Source: Pseudomonadota bacterium
GTDB lineage: Bacteria; Pseudomonadota; Gammaproteobacteria; Halothiobacillales; Halothiobacillaceae
Assembly: GCA_021795795.1 (NCBI GenBank)
Contig: JAJYPA010000202.1
Coordinates: forward strand, 1 to 12,777
Direction of reading: 5' to 3'
DNA: 12,777 bases
Shown here: in pieces, positions 1 through 6,935 of the stretch
How positions within the stretch are numbered: position 1 is the stretch's first letter
Layout: every line of letters begins with the position of its first letter
Made by a program: the position numbers and the translations under genes
Notes under the pieces: generated by a model
Databases searched by the model: none
What the model was told of the DNA's origin: nothing
What the model saw: only the letters and a program-made list of their open reading frames with translations

Positions 1-15
1 CAGCTTTTCTGAACT

Positions 16-34
16 GCTTACATGGCGCTTACAT
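16..34. repeat. Short direct repeat GCTTACAT x2 in the left flank
   Basis: GCTTACAT occurs at 16-23 and 27-34, 11 bp apart, outside the left att copy. Short direct repeats at helical spacing beside an att core can be recombinase arm sites, perhaps of a neighbouring element. Nothing else recognisable is seen in 1-80. Confidence 0.3.
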
Positions 35-80
35 ACTCAAAAACTACCGCAACCACTAACGCCATAACTAACTGATTTAA

Positions 81-127
81 TTGGTGGGCCCGCACGGACT
101 CGAACCGTGGACCAAGGGATTATGAGT
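81..127 (-). repeat. Left attachment-site copy (3' part of a CAU tRNA gene)
   Basis: This 47-bp segment is identical to 12675-12721. Read on the minus strand it ends in GGGCCCACCA and contains a T-arm (CACGG, loop TTCGAGT, CCGTG) and the anticodon loop CTCATAA, so it is the 3' part of a tRNA-Met or tRNA-Ile2 (anticodon CAU at 122-124). The 5' side of the anticodon stem is missing here (GTCA rather than GGGG next to the loop), so this copy cannot be a working tRNA. It marks the integrase-proximal end of the element. Just outside the identical block, TTTA is also shared with the right copy, after one mismatch. Confidence 0.9.
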
Positions 128-228
128 GACAAGATAACCGATCCCAGACAATTCCATGCAGTTTCTTGATAATAACTGAGTCCATAAATATCAGTCACAT
201 AACGCGTTAATTACTCCAGATTAGTCCC

Positions 229-256
229 TTGTGTTCCCGTCATAGCCCGCTATACT
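229..256 (+). promoter_or_regulatory. Probable integrase promoter
   Basis: TTGTGT at 229-234 and TATACT at 251-256 are separated by 16 bp, a good sigma70-type match 34 bp upstream of the integrase ATG. The expected transcription start falls on the TATCAA repeats at 257-277, which would let integrase or another repeat-binding protein repress it. The rest of 128-228 is AT-rich and holds no gene. Confidence 0.55.
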
Positions 257-277
257 ACCTATCAAGAACTTATCAAA
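257..277 (+). repeat. Candidate integrase arm-type sites, left end
   Basis: ACCTATCAA (257-265) and CTTATCAAA (269-277) are two copies of a TATCAA motif 11 bp apart. A further CTATCAA lies at 294-300 inside the gene start. The same pair with the same spacing recurs near the right end (12598-12618). Matching short repeats inside both ends of an element are the usual form of integrase arm-binding sites. They lie between the integrase promoter and start codon, so autoregulation is plausible. Confidence 0.5.
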
Positions 278-289
278 GGGGGTCAGGGC

Positions 290-1627
290 ATGGCTATCAA
301 GAAAGCACTCACCGACCGCGAGGTAAAAGCGGCCATTGCATCCGGCAATACGGGGTGGCTGAATCAGAACCTGGGCAACGGGCAGGGCAGTCTATGCCTT
401 CGCTACTGGTCCACCGGGGCCACCTGGTATTACAGCTACAACGTGCGCGGAAAAACCAGGCGCATCATCATTGAGCCGGATTCAGGAACCGATCAGCGCC
501 TTACCCTGGCGCAGGCCCGCGACCGCGCCTTGCAACTGGCAGCACAACGACGCGATGCCCCGGAAGGCGACTTACTCCTGCACCAGAAGTTACAGACGGA
601 GGCCGCGCAACGATCCAAGGCCGCGCATGAGGCGGAAGAACGTGCCCGAAGTCTCAGGACGGTAGAAAAGCTCCTGAACAACTATCTGGAGGATTTGCGG
701 GCGCGAGGCAAGAGCAGCACCAAGCAAGTTGAATATGTGCTCAAGAACATGCTGCTGGACTACCCGGCGCTTGCTGGCCGGGACGCAGCCAGTGTCACCG
801 CACATGAATGGGTGTCGATTCTCCGCAGATACGGCAAAACGGACGGCCATACCGACAAAATGCGGAAGTTGCGCTCCTATCTCCGCAGCGCCTATGCAGT
901 GGCTATCCGTGCCGACCTAGACCCCCTACAGGACGCCAGCGCCGGAATGATGCTTACGGTGAACCCGGTAGACGGGATTCCGGCGGGCACGTCCAGAGCT
1001 AGAGAACGCAATCTCAGCGAGGCGGAGTTCAGGGCATTGTGGGCGCGGCTGAGGGCATTGGATCACCCACTATCCAAGACCTTGCAGGCACTGATTTTAC
1101 TTGGCGGGCAACGCTACACACAGCTTATCCGGGCGACGGTGAGAGACTATCAGGATGGCGAGATCACCCTGTACGATCCCAAGGGCAAACGCGTTACCCC
1201 GCGCAAGCACATACTGCCCGTTCAGGGCGCGGCGAGGGTATTGCTGGATGAACTGGCGGAACGCTCTGTTCTGGTGGGCACCGACCTTTTATTCACGATC
1301 ACCGGCGCGGGTCCGGCGCTGCTGGATAATGCCAGCCATTATGTCACGAAGATCAGCGCGGCGATGGTGGAGACTGGCGAGGCCGTGGAGCCCTTCTGCC
1401 TGAGTGACATTCGCCGAAGCATTGAGACCATCATGAGTGGCAAGCTTCGCATTAGCAAGGATGACCGGGCGCAGCTATTGAGTCACGGCATATCCGGGGT
1501 TCAAGAAAAGCACTACGACAAGAGTGCTCACATGGACGCCAAAGGGGAGGCCCTGGCGAAGTGGGAACGCTGGGTGGCGCAGGATACGGGTATTGTGGTT
1601 CCGCTTCGGGCAGGGGGTGCGGCGTGA
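290..1627 (+). CDS. int: Tyrosine-recombinase integrase
   Basis: A 445-aa site-specific recombinase that would integrate and excise the element at the tRNA repeat. The N-terminal ~100 residues resemble an arm-binding domain, residues ~120-220 a core-binding SAM-like domain, and ~240-425 the catalytic domain. Visible catalytic residues are R275 (GGQRYTQLI), R375 in SDIRRS, H399 (LLSHG) and the nucleophile Y409 (EKHYDK). The usual His of the HxxR box is Ser372, a variation I believe occurs in this integrase branch. The ATG at 290 follows AGGGGG at 277-282 with 7-nt spacing. The gene sits just inside the left att copy and reads away from it, and its stop overlaps the next gene in GTGA. Family assignment is firm, subfamily is not. 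Confidence 0.95.
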   Translation: MAIKKALTDREVKAAIASGNTGWLNQNLGNGQGSLCLRYWSTGATWYYSYNVRGKTRRIIIEPDSGTDQRLTLAQARDRALQLAAQRRDAPEGDLLLHQKLQTEAAQRSKAAHEAEERARSLRTVEKLLNNYLEDLRARGKSSTKQVEYVLKNMLLDYPALAGRDAASVTAHEWVSILRRYGKTDGHTDKMRKLRSYLRSAYAVAIRADLDPLQDASAGMMLTVNPVDGIPAGTSRARERNLSEAEFRALWARLRALDHPLSKTLQALILLGGQRYTQLIRATVRDYQDGEITLYDPKGKRVTPRKHILPVQGAARVLLDELAERSVLVGTDLLFTITGAGPALLDNASHYVTKISAAMVETGEAVEPFCLSDIRRSIETIMSGKLRISKDDRAQLLSHGISGVQEKHYDKSAHMDAKGEALAKWERWVAQDTGIVVPLRAGGAA

Positions 1628-2514
1628 CCGGCAAGCGAGGGAGAAAGCCCATCACCCCGACTGAGGCGGCAACCAGCGAGCAGCTAGAGACGGCGCACAA
1701 CATCATCATGGCCCACGCTGAGCAGCAACGGTTTTACCATGCCAACCATGAAAACCTGATGACTGAAATCCGAAAAGCGACCACGCCAGAAGAGAAAAAT
1801 AGCATCAGCGTGGAGTTTTCCGAATGGCGTGGCCCAATAATAGCGGGATGCCCTCCGACCGGCCTTCCGGCCTTGGACCGCGCTCTGCCTTATGTCACTG
1901 GCGGGATAATGCGGGCGTCGATTTTACCCCTCTACCTGAAAAGTGTCCTGGAGGACAACAGCGACCTGGGGGCGCAGCGGGTGCGGGAAGGAAACTTGCG
2001 CCAAGCAGCAAAACACATGCAGCAAGCGATGGAGTTACTTCGCGTCGAGGGAGAGGATCAAGCAGCGGACATCGCGGGCAAGCTAGCGGAGATGATGCGC
2101 CATGCCGTGACTGGCCGCCTTGAACTGACCGTAGCGCCATCGCACCGGATCGGTGGTCTTGCCACTATGGCAGAACAAGCCGCGTCGGTTTATCGCTTGG
2201 AGGCTGCCGAGATAGACGGCAGGGTATTCCCCGGCGTGCTCTCCCCACTCCAATGGTTCGCGCGTGGGGGCACCAAGGAGGCGTCCGTGCAACGCGCTCT
2301 GGAGCAGTACATACCAGCGGCCCAGCCACGCATCCGGACGCGCATCATCATAGACCTGGCGGCGTTGGCAGGCGTGACCATGAAGCCAAGCGAGATCACG
2401 GCGCGGCGGAGTTCGGAGAACACCGAGTTAACCGGCGGCAACCGTCGGCGGCGAGTCCGACAGCCTGCCAACCCATGTTTGACACTTCTTAAGAAAAATC
2501 TCGGTTTTCTGTAA
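1624..2514 (+). CDS. Unknown protein translationally coupled to integrase
   Basis: A 296-aa product if it starts at GTG 1624, whose GTGA overlaps the integrase stop (1625-1627). The open frame extends upstream to an ATG at 1561, but that would overlap the integrase by 67 bp, so the coupled GTG is preferred. I recognise no family. The N-terminus is basic (TGKRGRKP). Residues ~110-170 are mostly helical and charged, with QAAKHMQQAMELLRVEG-type periodicity. The C-terminal ~35 residues are Arg-rich (GNRRRRVRQ), which suggests nucleic-acid contact. Coupling to the integrase suggests a role in recombination or its control, but this is inference only. Confidence 0.7.
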   Translation: MTGKRGRKPITPTEAATSEQLETAHNIIMAHAEQQRFYHANHENLMTEIRKATTPEEKNSISVEFSEWRGPIIAGCPPTGLPALDRALPYVTGGIMRASILPLYLKSVLEDNSDLGAQRVREGNLRQAAKHMQQAMELLRVEGEDQAADIAGKLAEMMRHAVTGRLELTVAPSHRIGGLATMAEQAASVYRLEAAEIDGRVFPGVLSPLQWFARGGTKEASVQRALEQYIPAAQPRIRTRIIIDLAALAGVTMKPSEITARRSSENTELTGGNRRRRVRQPANPCLTLLKKNLGFL

Positions 2515-2557
2515 AATAACCACATAAAAACAAGGGGGGATAAGTAACATTACCAAT

Positions 2558-2580
2558 AGCGGCCATTGTGCCGCTTTTTT
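2558..2580 (+). terminator. Rho-independent terminator after the int operon
   Basis: AGCGGC (2558-2563), loop CATTGT, GCCGCT (2570-2575), then a T-run to 2580: a perfect 6-bp stem with U-tract, 44 bp after the preceding stop codon. Confidence 0.85.
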
Positions 2581-2630
2581 ATGGCCGCTGAATTGTTTGC
2601 AACCATTCCGGCCATGTTCGGTAGCTAAAA

Positions 2631-2663
2631 TTGTCTGGCATTTAATGGGCATACCTTAGACAA
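2631..2663. promoter_or_regulatory. Inverted repeat in front of the alpA-like gene, possible operator/promoter
   Basis: TTGTCT (2631-2636) and AGACAA (2658-2663) form a perfect inverted repeat around the small palindrome CATTTAATG (2639-2647). TTGTCT could also serve as a -35 box, with TACCTT at 2652-2657 as a weak -10 (15-bp spacing). The location, between a terminator and the first gene of the replication operon, is where an operator for that operon would be expected. Confidence 0.35.
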
Positions 2664-2678
2664 ACAAAGGGTGTGCAG

Positions 2679-2864
2679 ATGAAACCGGAACTCGAACAAC
2701 GCGGCCTTCGTGCGATAGCGGCGGCCACATATTGCGGTTTGGGAAGATCAACTTTTTTACGATATGTAAGTGAGCGCAAAGCCCCACAGCCCCGGAAGTT
2801 ATCACCCGGCGCAGTTGTGTGGTTAAGGGATGAGCTGGATAAATGGATGGAGGCAGCAGCATGA
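2679..2864 (+). CDS. AlpA-family helix-turn-helix regulator / excisionase-like
   Basis: A 61-aa protein resembling the AlpA/MerR-like small DNA-binding proteins of P4-type satellites, which act as transcriptional activators or excisionases. Residues ~10-32 (GLRAIAAATYCGLGRSTFLRYV) give the HTH, and the end LSPGAVVWLRDELDKWMEAA is the typical wing/tail of the family. The ATG at 2679 has AAAGGG at 2666-2671 with 7-nt spacing; a GTG two codons earlier is less likely. The stop overlaps the next start as ATGA. It heads the replication module, as expected for a master switch. Confidence 0.85.
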   Translation: MKPELEQRGLRAIAAATYCGLGRSTFLRYVSERKAPQPRKLSPGAVVWLRDELDKWMEAAA

Positions 2865-2989
2865 ACGCCCCAGACAAAAAAGCCCCCGGCCGCAATCCGG
2901 AGGCTTCCCACAGCACCAACCAACAGGCTTACTTTACCACACCCCGTGGGCGCCGCGCGATATCCTCTCTCTGGAATGCCGGGGTTTGA
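2861..2989 (+). CDS. Small coupled ORF, 42 aa, unknown
   Basis: ATG 2861 overlaps the AlpA-like stop in ATGA. The product (MNAPDKKAPGRNPEASHSTN... ending SSLWNAGV) is hydrophilic and unlike anything I recognise. Its stop at 2987-2989 overlaps a TTG start of the next short frame (TTGA at 2986). Either two tiny coupled genes lie here, or one ~70-aa gene with a frameshift around 2940-2960. Confidence 0.45.
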   Translation: MNAPDKKAPGRNPEASHSTNQQAYFTTPRGRRAISSLWNAGV

Positions 2990-3078
2990 TATCGGGTGCA
3001 CAACTCAGCGTTGATGACCTCGGCCTGATTGAGGAGATGCTGGCCGAAATCCGTGATTTGCTGGAGCTGTTGAAATGA
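2986..3078 (+). CDS. Short acidic helical ORF or C-terminal half of a frameshifted gene
   Basis: From TTG 2986 this encodes about 30 aa (GAQLSVDDLGLIEEMLAEIRDLLELLK at the end). The sequence is strongly protein-like: amphipathic, Leu/Glu-rich, and ending in ATGA overlap with the primase start. Protein-like sequence (PRDILSLECRG) continues upstream in the same frame to about 2950 without a good start codon. That favours a longer gene whose N-terminus is now in the 2861 frame. Confidence 0.4.
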   Translation: MISGAQLSVDDLGLIEEMLAEIRDLLELLK

Positions 3079-3959
3079 TCCCGGCGCTTATTGATCAACT
3101 CATCCAGGCGGCGATTCCGCCAGCGAAGCCAGAGCAGATTATCATGGATGGGGGTCTGCACCGCTTCGAGGTACAGGGCGACCGGCCAGGTTCGCGCAAC
3201 GGGTGGATCACGGTCCACCTGGACCCACCGGTAAGCGCCGCGTTCGGGTCGTGGAAGCATGGTGTTCATGCAACCTGGTGCGAAAAGTCCAGCGGGAGGC
3301 TATCTGCGCACGATAAAGATGTTCTTCGTGAGCGCATGGAAGCCGACCGGCGACGGCGCGACCTGGAGCAGGAACGGCGGCACCAGGAGGCAATTGGCAA
3401 GACCGTCAAGATATGGGCCGCCTCGCATACTCCGGATCCGGCTTTCTCATATCTTCAGAAAAAGCGTGTGGCGGCCGGTAACGCTCTGCAGACGGGTGAC
3501 AGTCTAGTGCTTCTGGTGCAGGACTTTGACGGCAATCCGAAAGGGGTGCAGTTCATCGGCCAGGCGGGGGGCAAAATGTTCCTGCCGGGTACCGCAAAGC
3601 GCGGTCACTTCGTGCTGGCGGCAGGGACTCTCCCTGGGCGATGGCTCTACATTACCGAGGGCTGGGCTACTGCGATGACCATTGCGTCATTGGCGACCCC
3701 AGACGATTGCGTAATTGCTGCGCTCGATGCCGGGAACCTGGAGGCAGTGGCTCTTGCGGCACGGCAACGATGGCCAGAGATCGAAATCGTTGTCTGTGCT
3801 GATGCGGATGAAGTTGGGCTTGAAAAGGGCCGGAAGGCCGCCATCGCTGCCCGTGCAAAGTGGGTTAAGCCCGGCCTTCCTCCCGAAGCCGTCGCGCAAG
3901 GGTATACGGATTTTAACGATGCCATAGCGTGGAACCGGCGCCAGGGGGTGGTGGCATGA
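3075..3959 (+). CDS. TOPRIM-domain primase-like protein
   Basis: A 294-aa protein of the phage/plasmid TOPRIM primase type, which would synthesise primers for element replication. The C-terminal half carries the TOPRIM signature: E195 in LYITEGWATA, and D243/D245 in VVCADADEVGLEKG, followed by YTDFNDAIAW (277-286), a typical tail of these primases. The N-terminal ~110 residues contain a charged helix (LRERMEADRRRRDLEQERRH) that may link to the helicase. No zinc-binding CHC2 motif is seen, which is usual for short satellite versions. It starts by ATGA overlap at 3075 and ends by ATGA overlap with the helicase at 3956, so the two are co-translated. P4 alpha fuses primase and helicase; here they are separate proteins. 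Confidence 0.85.
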   Translation: MIPALIDQLIQAAIPPAKPEQIIMDGGLHRFEVQGDRPGSRNGWITVHLDPPVSAAFGSWKHGVHATWCEKSSGRLSAHDKDVLRERMEADRRRRDLEQERRHQEAIGKTVKIWAASHTPDPAFSYLQKKRVAAGNALQTGDSLVLLVQDFDGNPKGVQFIGQAGGKMFLPGTAKRGHFVLAAGTLPGRWLYITEGWATAMTIASLATPDDCVIAALDAGNLEAVALAARQRWPEIEIVVCADADEVGLEKGRKAAIAARAKWVKPGLPPEAVAQGYTDFNDAIAWNRRQGVVA

Positions 3960-5071
3960 GTTGGGCCGACGAAGCGCTGCCCATGGACGCTTATTCAGAT
4001 GGTCAGCAACCGCATACACCGCGTGCTGCCGCTGCCGCCGTGCTCCCGGCCCCAGAACCACCAGAGAGGCCGCTATTCCGCCCGATACGAGAAATTCTCG
4101 GCAGTCTTCGGGCTCCCGTGTACCTGATCAAAGGCGTCCTTGAGGTCGGCGCTATCGGCATGGTCTTCGGTCAGAGCGGATCAGGAAAGTCCTTCGTTGG
4201 CGTGGACTGGGCCTGCAGCATCGCTACCGGCAAACCCTGGCACGACATTCCCGTCAAGAAAGGCGCTGTCGTGATCCTCGCGGGTGAGGGGTTCGGCGGC
4301 CTTGATCGTCGCCTTGCAGCCTGGAACATCAAGTACCCAGCCGCCAATCTGGCCGATGCACAGCTCTTCGTCACACGGCGCACCGTGCCCTTCGATGAGA
4401 CGGCCAAGGAGATCATTTTGGCGGCCATCAAGGACAGTGGCACCACACCCACGCTGATCGAGATCGACACCATCAACAGGCACCTGGTGGGCGACGAAAA
4501 CAGCGCCAAAGATGCGGCCGACTTTATCCGGGTCTGTGGTGAGATTCAGAGCGAGATCGGCGCTGCCATTCTCCTGATTCACCATGAAGGAGTACAGAGT
4601 GGCAGGGCGCGCGGCAGCACCGCTTTCCGGGCCTCGATGGATTCAGAGGTTTATATTTCGATGGATAAGGGGGTCATTGAGGTGTCCTGCAAAAAAGCGA
4701 AGGACGAACAGATGTTCCCGTCGATGTACTTCTCTCTGGAAAACGTGAAGCTTCCCATCGTCAATGAGGACAATGAGGCCGTCTGCAGCGCCGTACCGGT
4801 GCCCACCGATGCCCCAGACGCAGAGGAGACACTGAACGCCAACACCGACCATGCGCTGACGGTATTGCGTGGGATGTGGGCCGAGTATCAGGAGAACATG
4901 GAGGGCGCCGCACGGGATCCGGCAACGGTGAGGGTTGCGGTCAGGGATTGGAAAGAGTCCGCCAGGCTGGCTAAAAGCACCTTCCATCGGGCCAAAGATG
5001 CGCTTATCGAATCTGGAAAAATTGAACTGATAGGGAGGAGCTATGTTCGCCTTAAATCTTCGTCCCATTAG
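3956..5071 (+). CDS. RepA-like AAA/RecA-fold replicative helicase
   Basis: A 371-aa ATPase of the RSF1010 RepA/AAA_25 kind, a hexameric helicase for origin opening or fork unwinding. Walker A is GQSGSGKS (72-79, K78). Walker B is TLIEID (D171). LLIHHEG (206-212) is the sensor-like motif, and RARGSTAFRASMDS (217-230) carries the conserved Arg/Ser region of this family. The C-terminal ~75 residues (from about 297) look like a winged-helix segment (DWKESARLAKSTFHRAKDALIESGKIEL) that may bind the nearby repeats. ATG 3956 overlaps the primase stop and is preferred over an in-frame start 27 bp upstream. The first repeat of the putative origin lies in its last codons. Confidence 0.88.
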   Translation: MSWADEALPMDAYSDGQQPHTPRAAAAAVLPAPEPPERPLFRPIREILGSLRAPVYLIKGVLEVGAIGMVFGQSGSGKSFVGVDWACSIATGKPWHDIPVKKGAVVILAGEGFGGLDRRLAAWNIKYPAANLADAQLFVTRRTVPFDETAKEIILAAIKDSGTTPTLIEIDTINRHLVGDENSAKDAADFIRVCGEIQSEIGAAILLIHHEGVQSGRARGSTAFRASMDSEVYISMDKGVIEVSCKKAKDEQMFPSMYFSLENVKLPIVNEDNEAVCSAVPVPTDAPDAEETLNANTDHALTVLRGMWAEYQENMEGAARDPATVRVAVRDWKESARLAKSTFHRAKDALIESGKIELIGRSYVRLKSSSH

Positions 5072-5160
5072 CCCCAAAATGTCCCAATGGGACAAGCGGG
5101 ACGGGTCCCATATTTCGTCCCAGTTGTCCCACCACCCTTTAGGGGTGGGACGAATGGGAC
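5062..5160. repeat. GTCCCA/TGGGAC repeat cluster, candidate replication origin (iterons)
   Basis: GTCCCA starts at 5062, 5081, 5105, 5117 and 5126. Its reverse complement TGGGAC starts at 5088, 5146 and 5155, and a near copy (CGGGAC) lies at 5097. Most copies extend to TTCGTCCCA or TTGTCCCA. GTCCCACC (5126-5133) and GGTGGGAC (5144-5151) also form an 8-bp inverted repeat. Nine sites in 99 bp directly after a primase-helicase pair is the layout of a satellite or plasmid origin with iterons. The intergenic stretch 5072-5205 holds no gene. Confidence 0.65.
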
Positions 5161-5205
5161 AACGGACTGAGACCGGATTATCCGGGGCAATTCGTGGAGG
5201 CAAAT

Positions 5206-5805
5206 ATGCACACTGATACCCACGCCCAGATCGTCACCCGGCATATTGGAAAACACCTCACCGCGACATTCACGGTGGCGCCTGGTCACGTCCTGGTGGA
5301 GTGGGACCCAGCAGTACCGAAGAAACTTTCACAGCGCCAACAGACCCTTTATCGCGCAGCCCGTGATGAGGCCATGCAGATGCTTGCCGAGCGCATAGGT
5401 GGCCCTGTTGACTCTGGAGGCCGAATGAGCGCCATGCAACGGAATAAAGGCAGTCGCGGTGAGAGAGAATTGTTTGCCATACTCGGCGTTGAACTCGGGA
5501 TCGTCATTACCCGCAACCTGCAACAGACCCGATCTGGTGGCGCTGATGCCCTGGACGTGCCGGGCTGGTCCATCGAGGTGAAGCGGCAGGAAACGCTCAG
5601 TATTGCGTCATGGTGGAGTCAGACCCAGCGGCATGCCGATGACCTGAGCCGCAAGCCCATACTGTTCTATCGGCAAAGTAGAAAGCCGTGGCGTGCCGTT
5701 CTGGACCTGCACCATGTAGCACCGGGGGTATTCACGGCACCCGGCAGCTTGGCCGAAATCTCGCTGGACGCCGCCTGTCTGGTTATCCGGGAGTCACTAC
5801 CATGA
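5206..5805 (+). CDS. PD-(D/E)XK nuclease, Holliday-junction-resolvase-like
   Basis: A 199-aa protein whose C-terminal ~125 residues form a PD-(D/E)XK nuclease core. GSRGEREL (82-89) has the helix-1 Glu (E86 or E88). RSGGADALDVPGWSIEVKR (109-127) holds D114/D117 and the E124-V-K126 catalytic pair. Such small nucleases accompany phage replication modules as resolvases. The first ~70 residues (TATFTVAPGHVLVEWDPAVPKKL, then a helix) are a separate unrecognised segment. An internal ATG (5424) could start a nuclease-only form, MSAMQRNKGSRG. ATG 5206 has GGAGG at 5196-5200 with 5-nt spacing, so the long form is preferred. The stop overlaps the next gene by ATGA. Confidence 0.75.
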   Translation: MHTDTHAQIVTRHIGKHLTATFTVAPGHVLVEWDPAVPKKLSQRQQTLYRAARDEAMQMLAERIGGPVDSGGRMSAMQRNKGSRGERELFAILGVELGIVITRNLQQTRSGGADALDVPGWSIEVKRQETLSIASWWSQTQRHADDLSRKPILFYRQSRKPWRAVLDLHHVAPGVFTAPGSLAEISLDAACLVIRESLP

Positions 5806-5963
5806 AGCGCCGTAGGGAAGCACCAGCGATGCCAGCGGGATATATGAATGCCTTGGCGCGATTGTACGGTAAACAGCCCATTGCCGGGCCGGAAACGGCA
5901 CTAGAATCGACGCAATCCACCGGGGTGCTATCCATCATGCCCCATTTACCCAAGAGGAAGTAG
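5802..5963 (+). CDS. Small unknown protein, 53 aa
   Basis: ATG 5802 overlaps the nuclease stop by ATGA. The product starts MKRRREAPAMPAGYMNALARLYGKQP and ends LPKRK; it is basic with no clear domain. It is followed after 2 bp by the next gene, whose Shine-Dalgarno GAGGAA lies in its final codons. Coupling on both sides supports expression. Confidence 0.6.
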   Translation: MKRRREAPAMPAGYMNALARLYGKQPIAGPETALESTQSTGVLSIMPHLPKRK

Positions 5964-5965
5964 CC

Positions 5966-6187
5966 ATGATACCAAAAGAGACCCCGGCACAATCGGCCTA
6001 TTGGGGGTTGCAGGCCCTGGCGTGCGACGCATGCGAAGACAGTCTTAATCACCTTGTCCTCGCAGTGAGTGACGGCGATTGGGGGGAGGTCGAAACCCTA
6101 CGCAATGAGATTGTGAACACCATCAAAGAGATTTGCACCGCAGCACTACCGCATATGCGAGGTTCCAAAAATGAGCACGGAAATTGA
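5966..6187 (+). CDS. Small unknown protein, 73 aa
   Basis: ATG 5966 is preceded by GAGGAA (5954-5959). The product is acidic and mostly helical (SLNHLVLAVSDGDWGEVETLRNEIVNTIKEICTAAL) with cysteines near residues 20, 23 and 57. I recognise no family. It overlaps terS by 17 bp, so it belongs to the same operon as the terminase subunit. Confidence 0.65.
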   Translation: MIPKETPAQSAYWGLQALACDACEDSLNHLVLAVSDGDWGEVETLRNEIVNTIKEICTAALPHMRGSKNEHGN

Positions 6188-6593
6188 AGTTACCGAACCG
6201 GGACTCCCGCCACGTCAAGAGAAGTTCGCACTTGAGTACGCCCGCACCGGCAATGCTTCCAATGCCGCGCGGCTGGCTGGATATTCCTTGCCTGGGGCTG
6301 CACAACAGGGATATGTTCTACTGAGAAACCCTAACGTCCTCGCGCGTGTGAGTGAGTTGCAAGCTGAATGGCACACACAACAGGTTGCAGCGATTCGTGA
6401 CCACGTTGGCCCCGCCATAAAAACGCTGGCGGAAATCGCGGCAGGAAAGGCCGACGCCAAGGGCGCTCAGGCCCGTGTACTGGCCTCATGTGCGCTTCTG
6501 GATCGTGCGGGCTTCCAACCCATTCAGAAGGTGGAAACGAACCAGCAAGCGGCAATCATCGTTCAAATATCCCGCGATGATGCGGCGCTTTGA
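6171..6593 (+). CDS. terS: Phage terminase small subunit (Terminase_2 type)
   Basis: A 140-aa protein matching the DNA-recognition subunit of phage packaging terminases. PPRQEKFALEYARTGNASNAARLAGYS (13-39) is the characteristic N-terminal HTH, followed by a repeated Gly/Leu-rich turn (LLRNPNVLARVSELQAEW) and a central helix for oligomerisation. ATG 6171 follows GAGG with about 8-nt spacing. No large terminase, portal or capsid gene lies in the element. As in SaPI-type islands, this subunit may therefore direct a helper phage's large terminase to the satellite DNA (inference). It ends the long coupled gene run that begins at the AlpA-like gene. Confidence 0.9.
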   Translation: MSTEIEVTEPGLPPRQEKFALEYARTGNASNAARLAGYSLPGAAQQGYVLLRNPNVLARVSELQAEWHTQQVAAIRDHVGPAIKTLAEIAAGKADAKGAQARVLASCALLDRAGFQPIQKVETNQQAAIIVQISRDDAAL

Positions 6594-6662
6594 TATGGCC
6601 ACTCACAAAACCGGGCGGAAATGCCATAGACGACAGCAGGTTAGTGGACTTCCGGCGCGGTT

Positions 6663-6678
6663 CTGTATAAAATTACAG
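6663..6678. promoter_or_regulatory. LexA/SOS box overlapping a promoter -10
   Basis: CTGTATAAAATTACAG is a perfect CTGT-N8-ACAG palindrome with an AT-rich centre, the LexA consensus of gamma- and betaproteobacteria. TATAAA (6666-6671) inside it can serve as a -10, with TGGACT (6645-6650) as a poor -35. LexA binding would block the promoter of the gene at 6708, so transcription should rise after DNA damage. Confidence 0.7.
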
Positions 6679-6707
6679 TGTACCTATTCCGGCAGACCGG
6701 AGGCCTC

Positions 6708-6905
6708 ATGAATACCGCCTATCAGCGCGAAAGGCGTCAGCGCCTCAGCACCGAGGGCCAGCGCGTTTTTTTCTCCGCAGAACTCCACCCAAAGACTCGG
6801 GAAGCCCTTCACCGGGTGGCCCAGCGCTCCGGGCAGTGGGTCATGCTGGATCGCAAATCCGGCAAGCGCTGGACTGGCTGGACAGAATACCGGGTGCAAA
6901 CGTGA
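6708..6905 (+). CDS. Small protein under the SOS-box promoter, 65 aa
   Basis: ATG 6708 has GGAGG at 6699-6703 with 4-nt spacing. The product (MNTAYQRERRQRLSTEGQRVFFSAELHPKT... WTGWTEYRVQT) is basic, with a possible short helix and a Trp-rich end. No family is recognised. The SOS box 30 bp upstream makes it the element's clearest damage-induced gene, so it may be an induction, excision or inhibitor factor (inference). Confidence 0.65.
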   Translation: MNTAYQRERRQRLSTEGQRVFFSAELHPKTREALHRVAQRSGQWVMLDRKSGKRWTGWTEYRVQT

Positions 6906-6935
6906 AGCGCTGTAAGCCAGAACCAGCCGTACCAC

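Noticed and set aside
4643..5203. 186-codon open frame on the minus strand
   Set aside because: It is antisense to the helicase 3' part and the repeat cluster, with no family resemblance.
6594..6711. 38-codon frame from ATG 6594 overlapping the SOS box and the next start
   Set aside because: It has no ribosome site, a random-looking Cys/Arg-rich composition, and runs through the promoter/operator.
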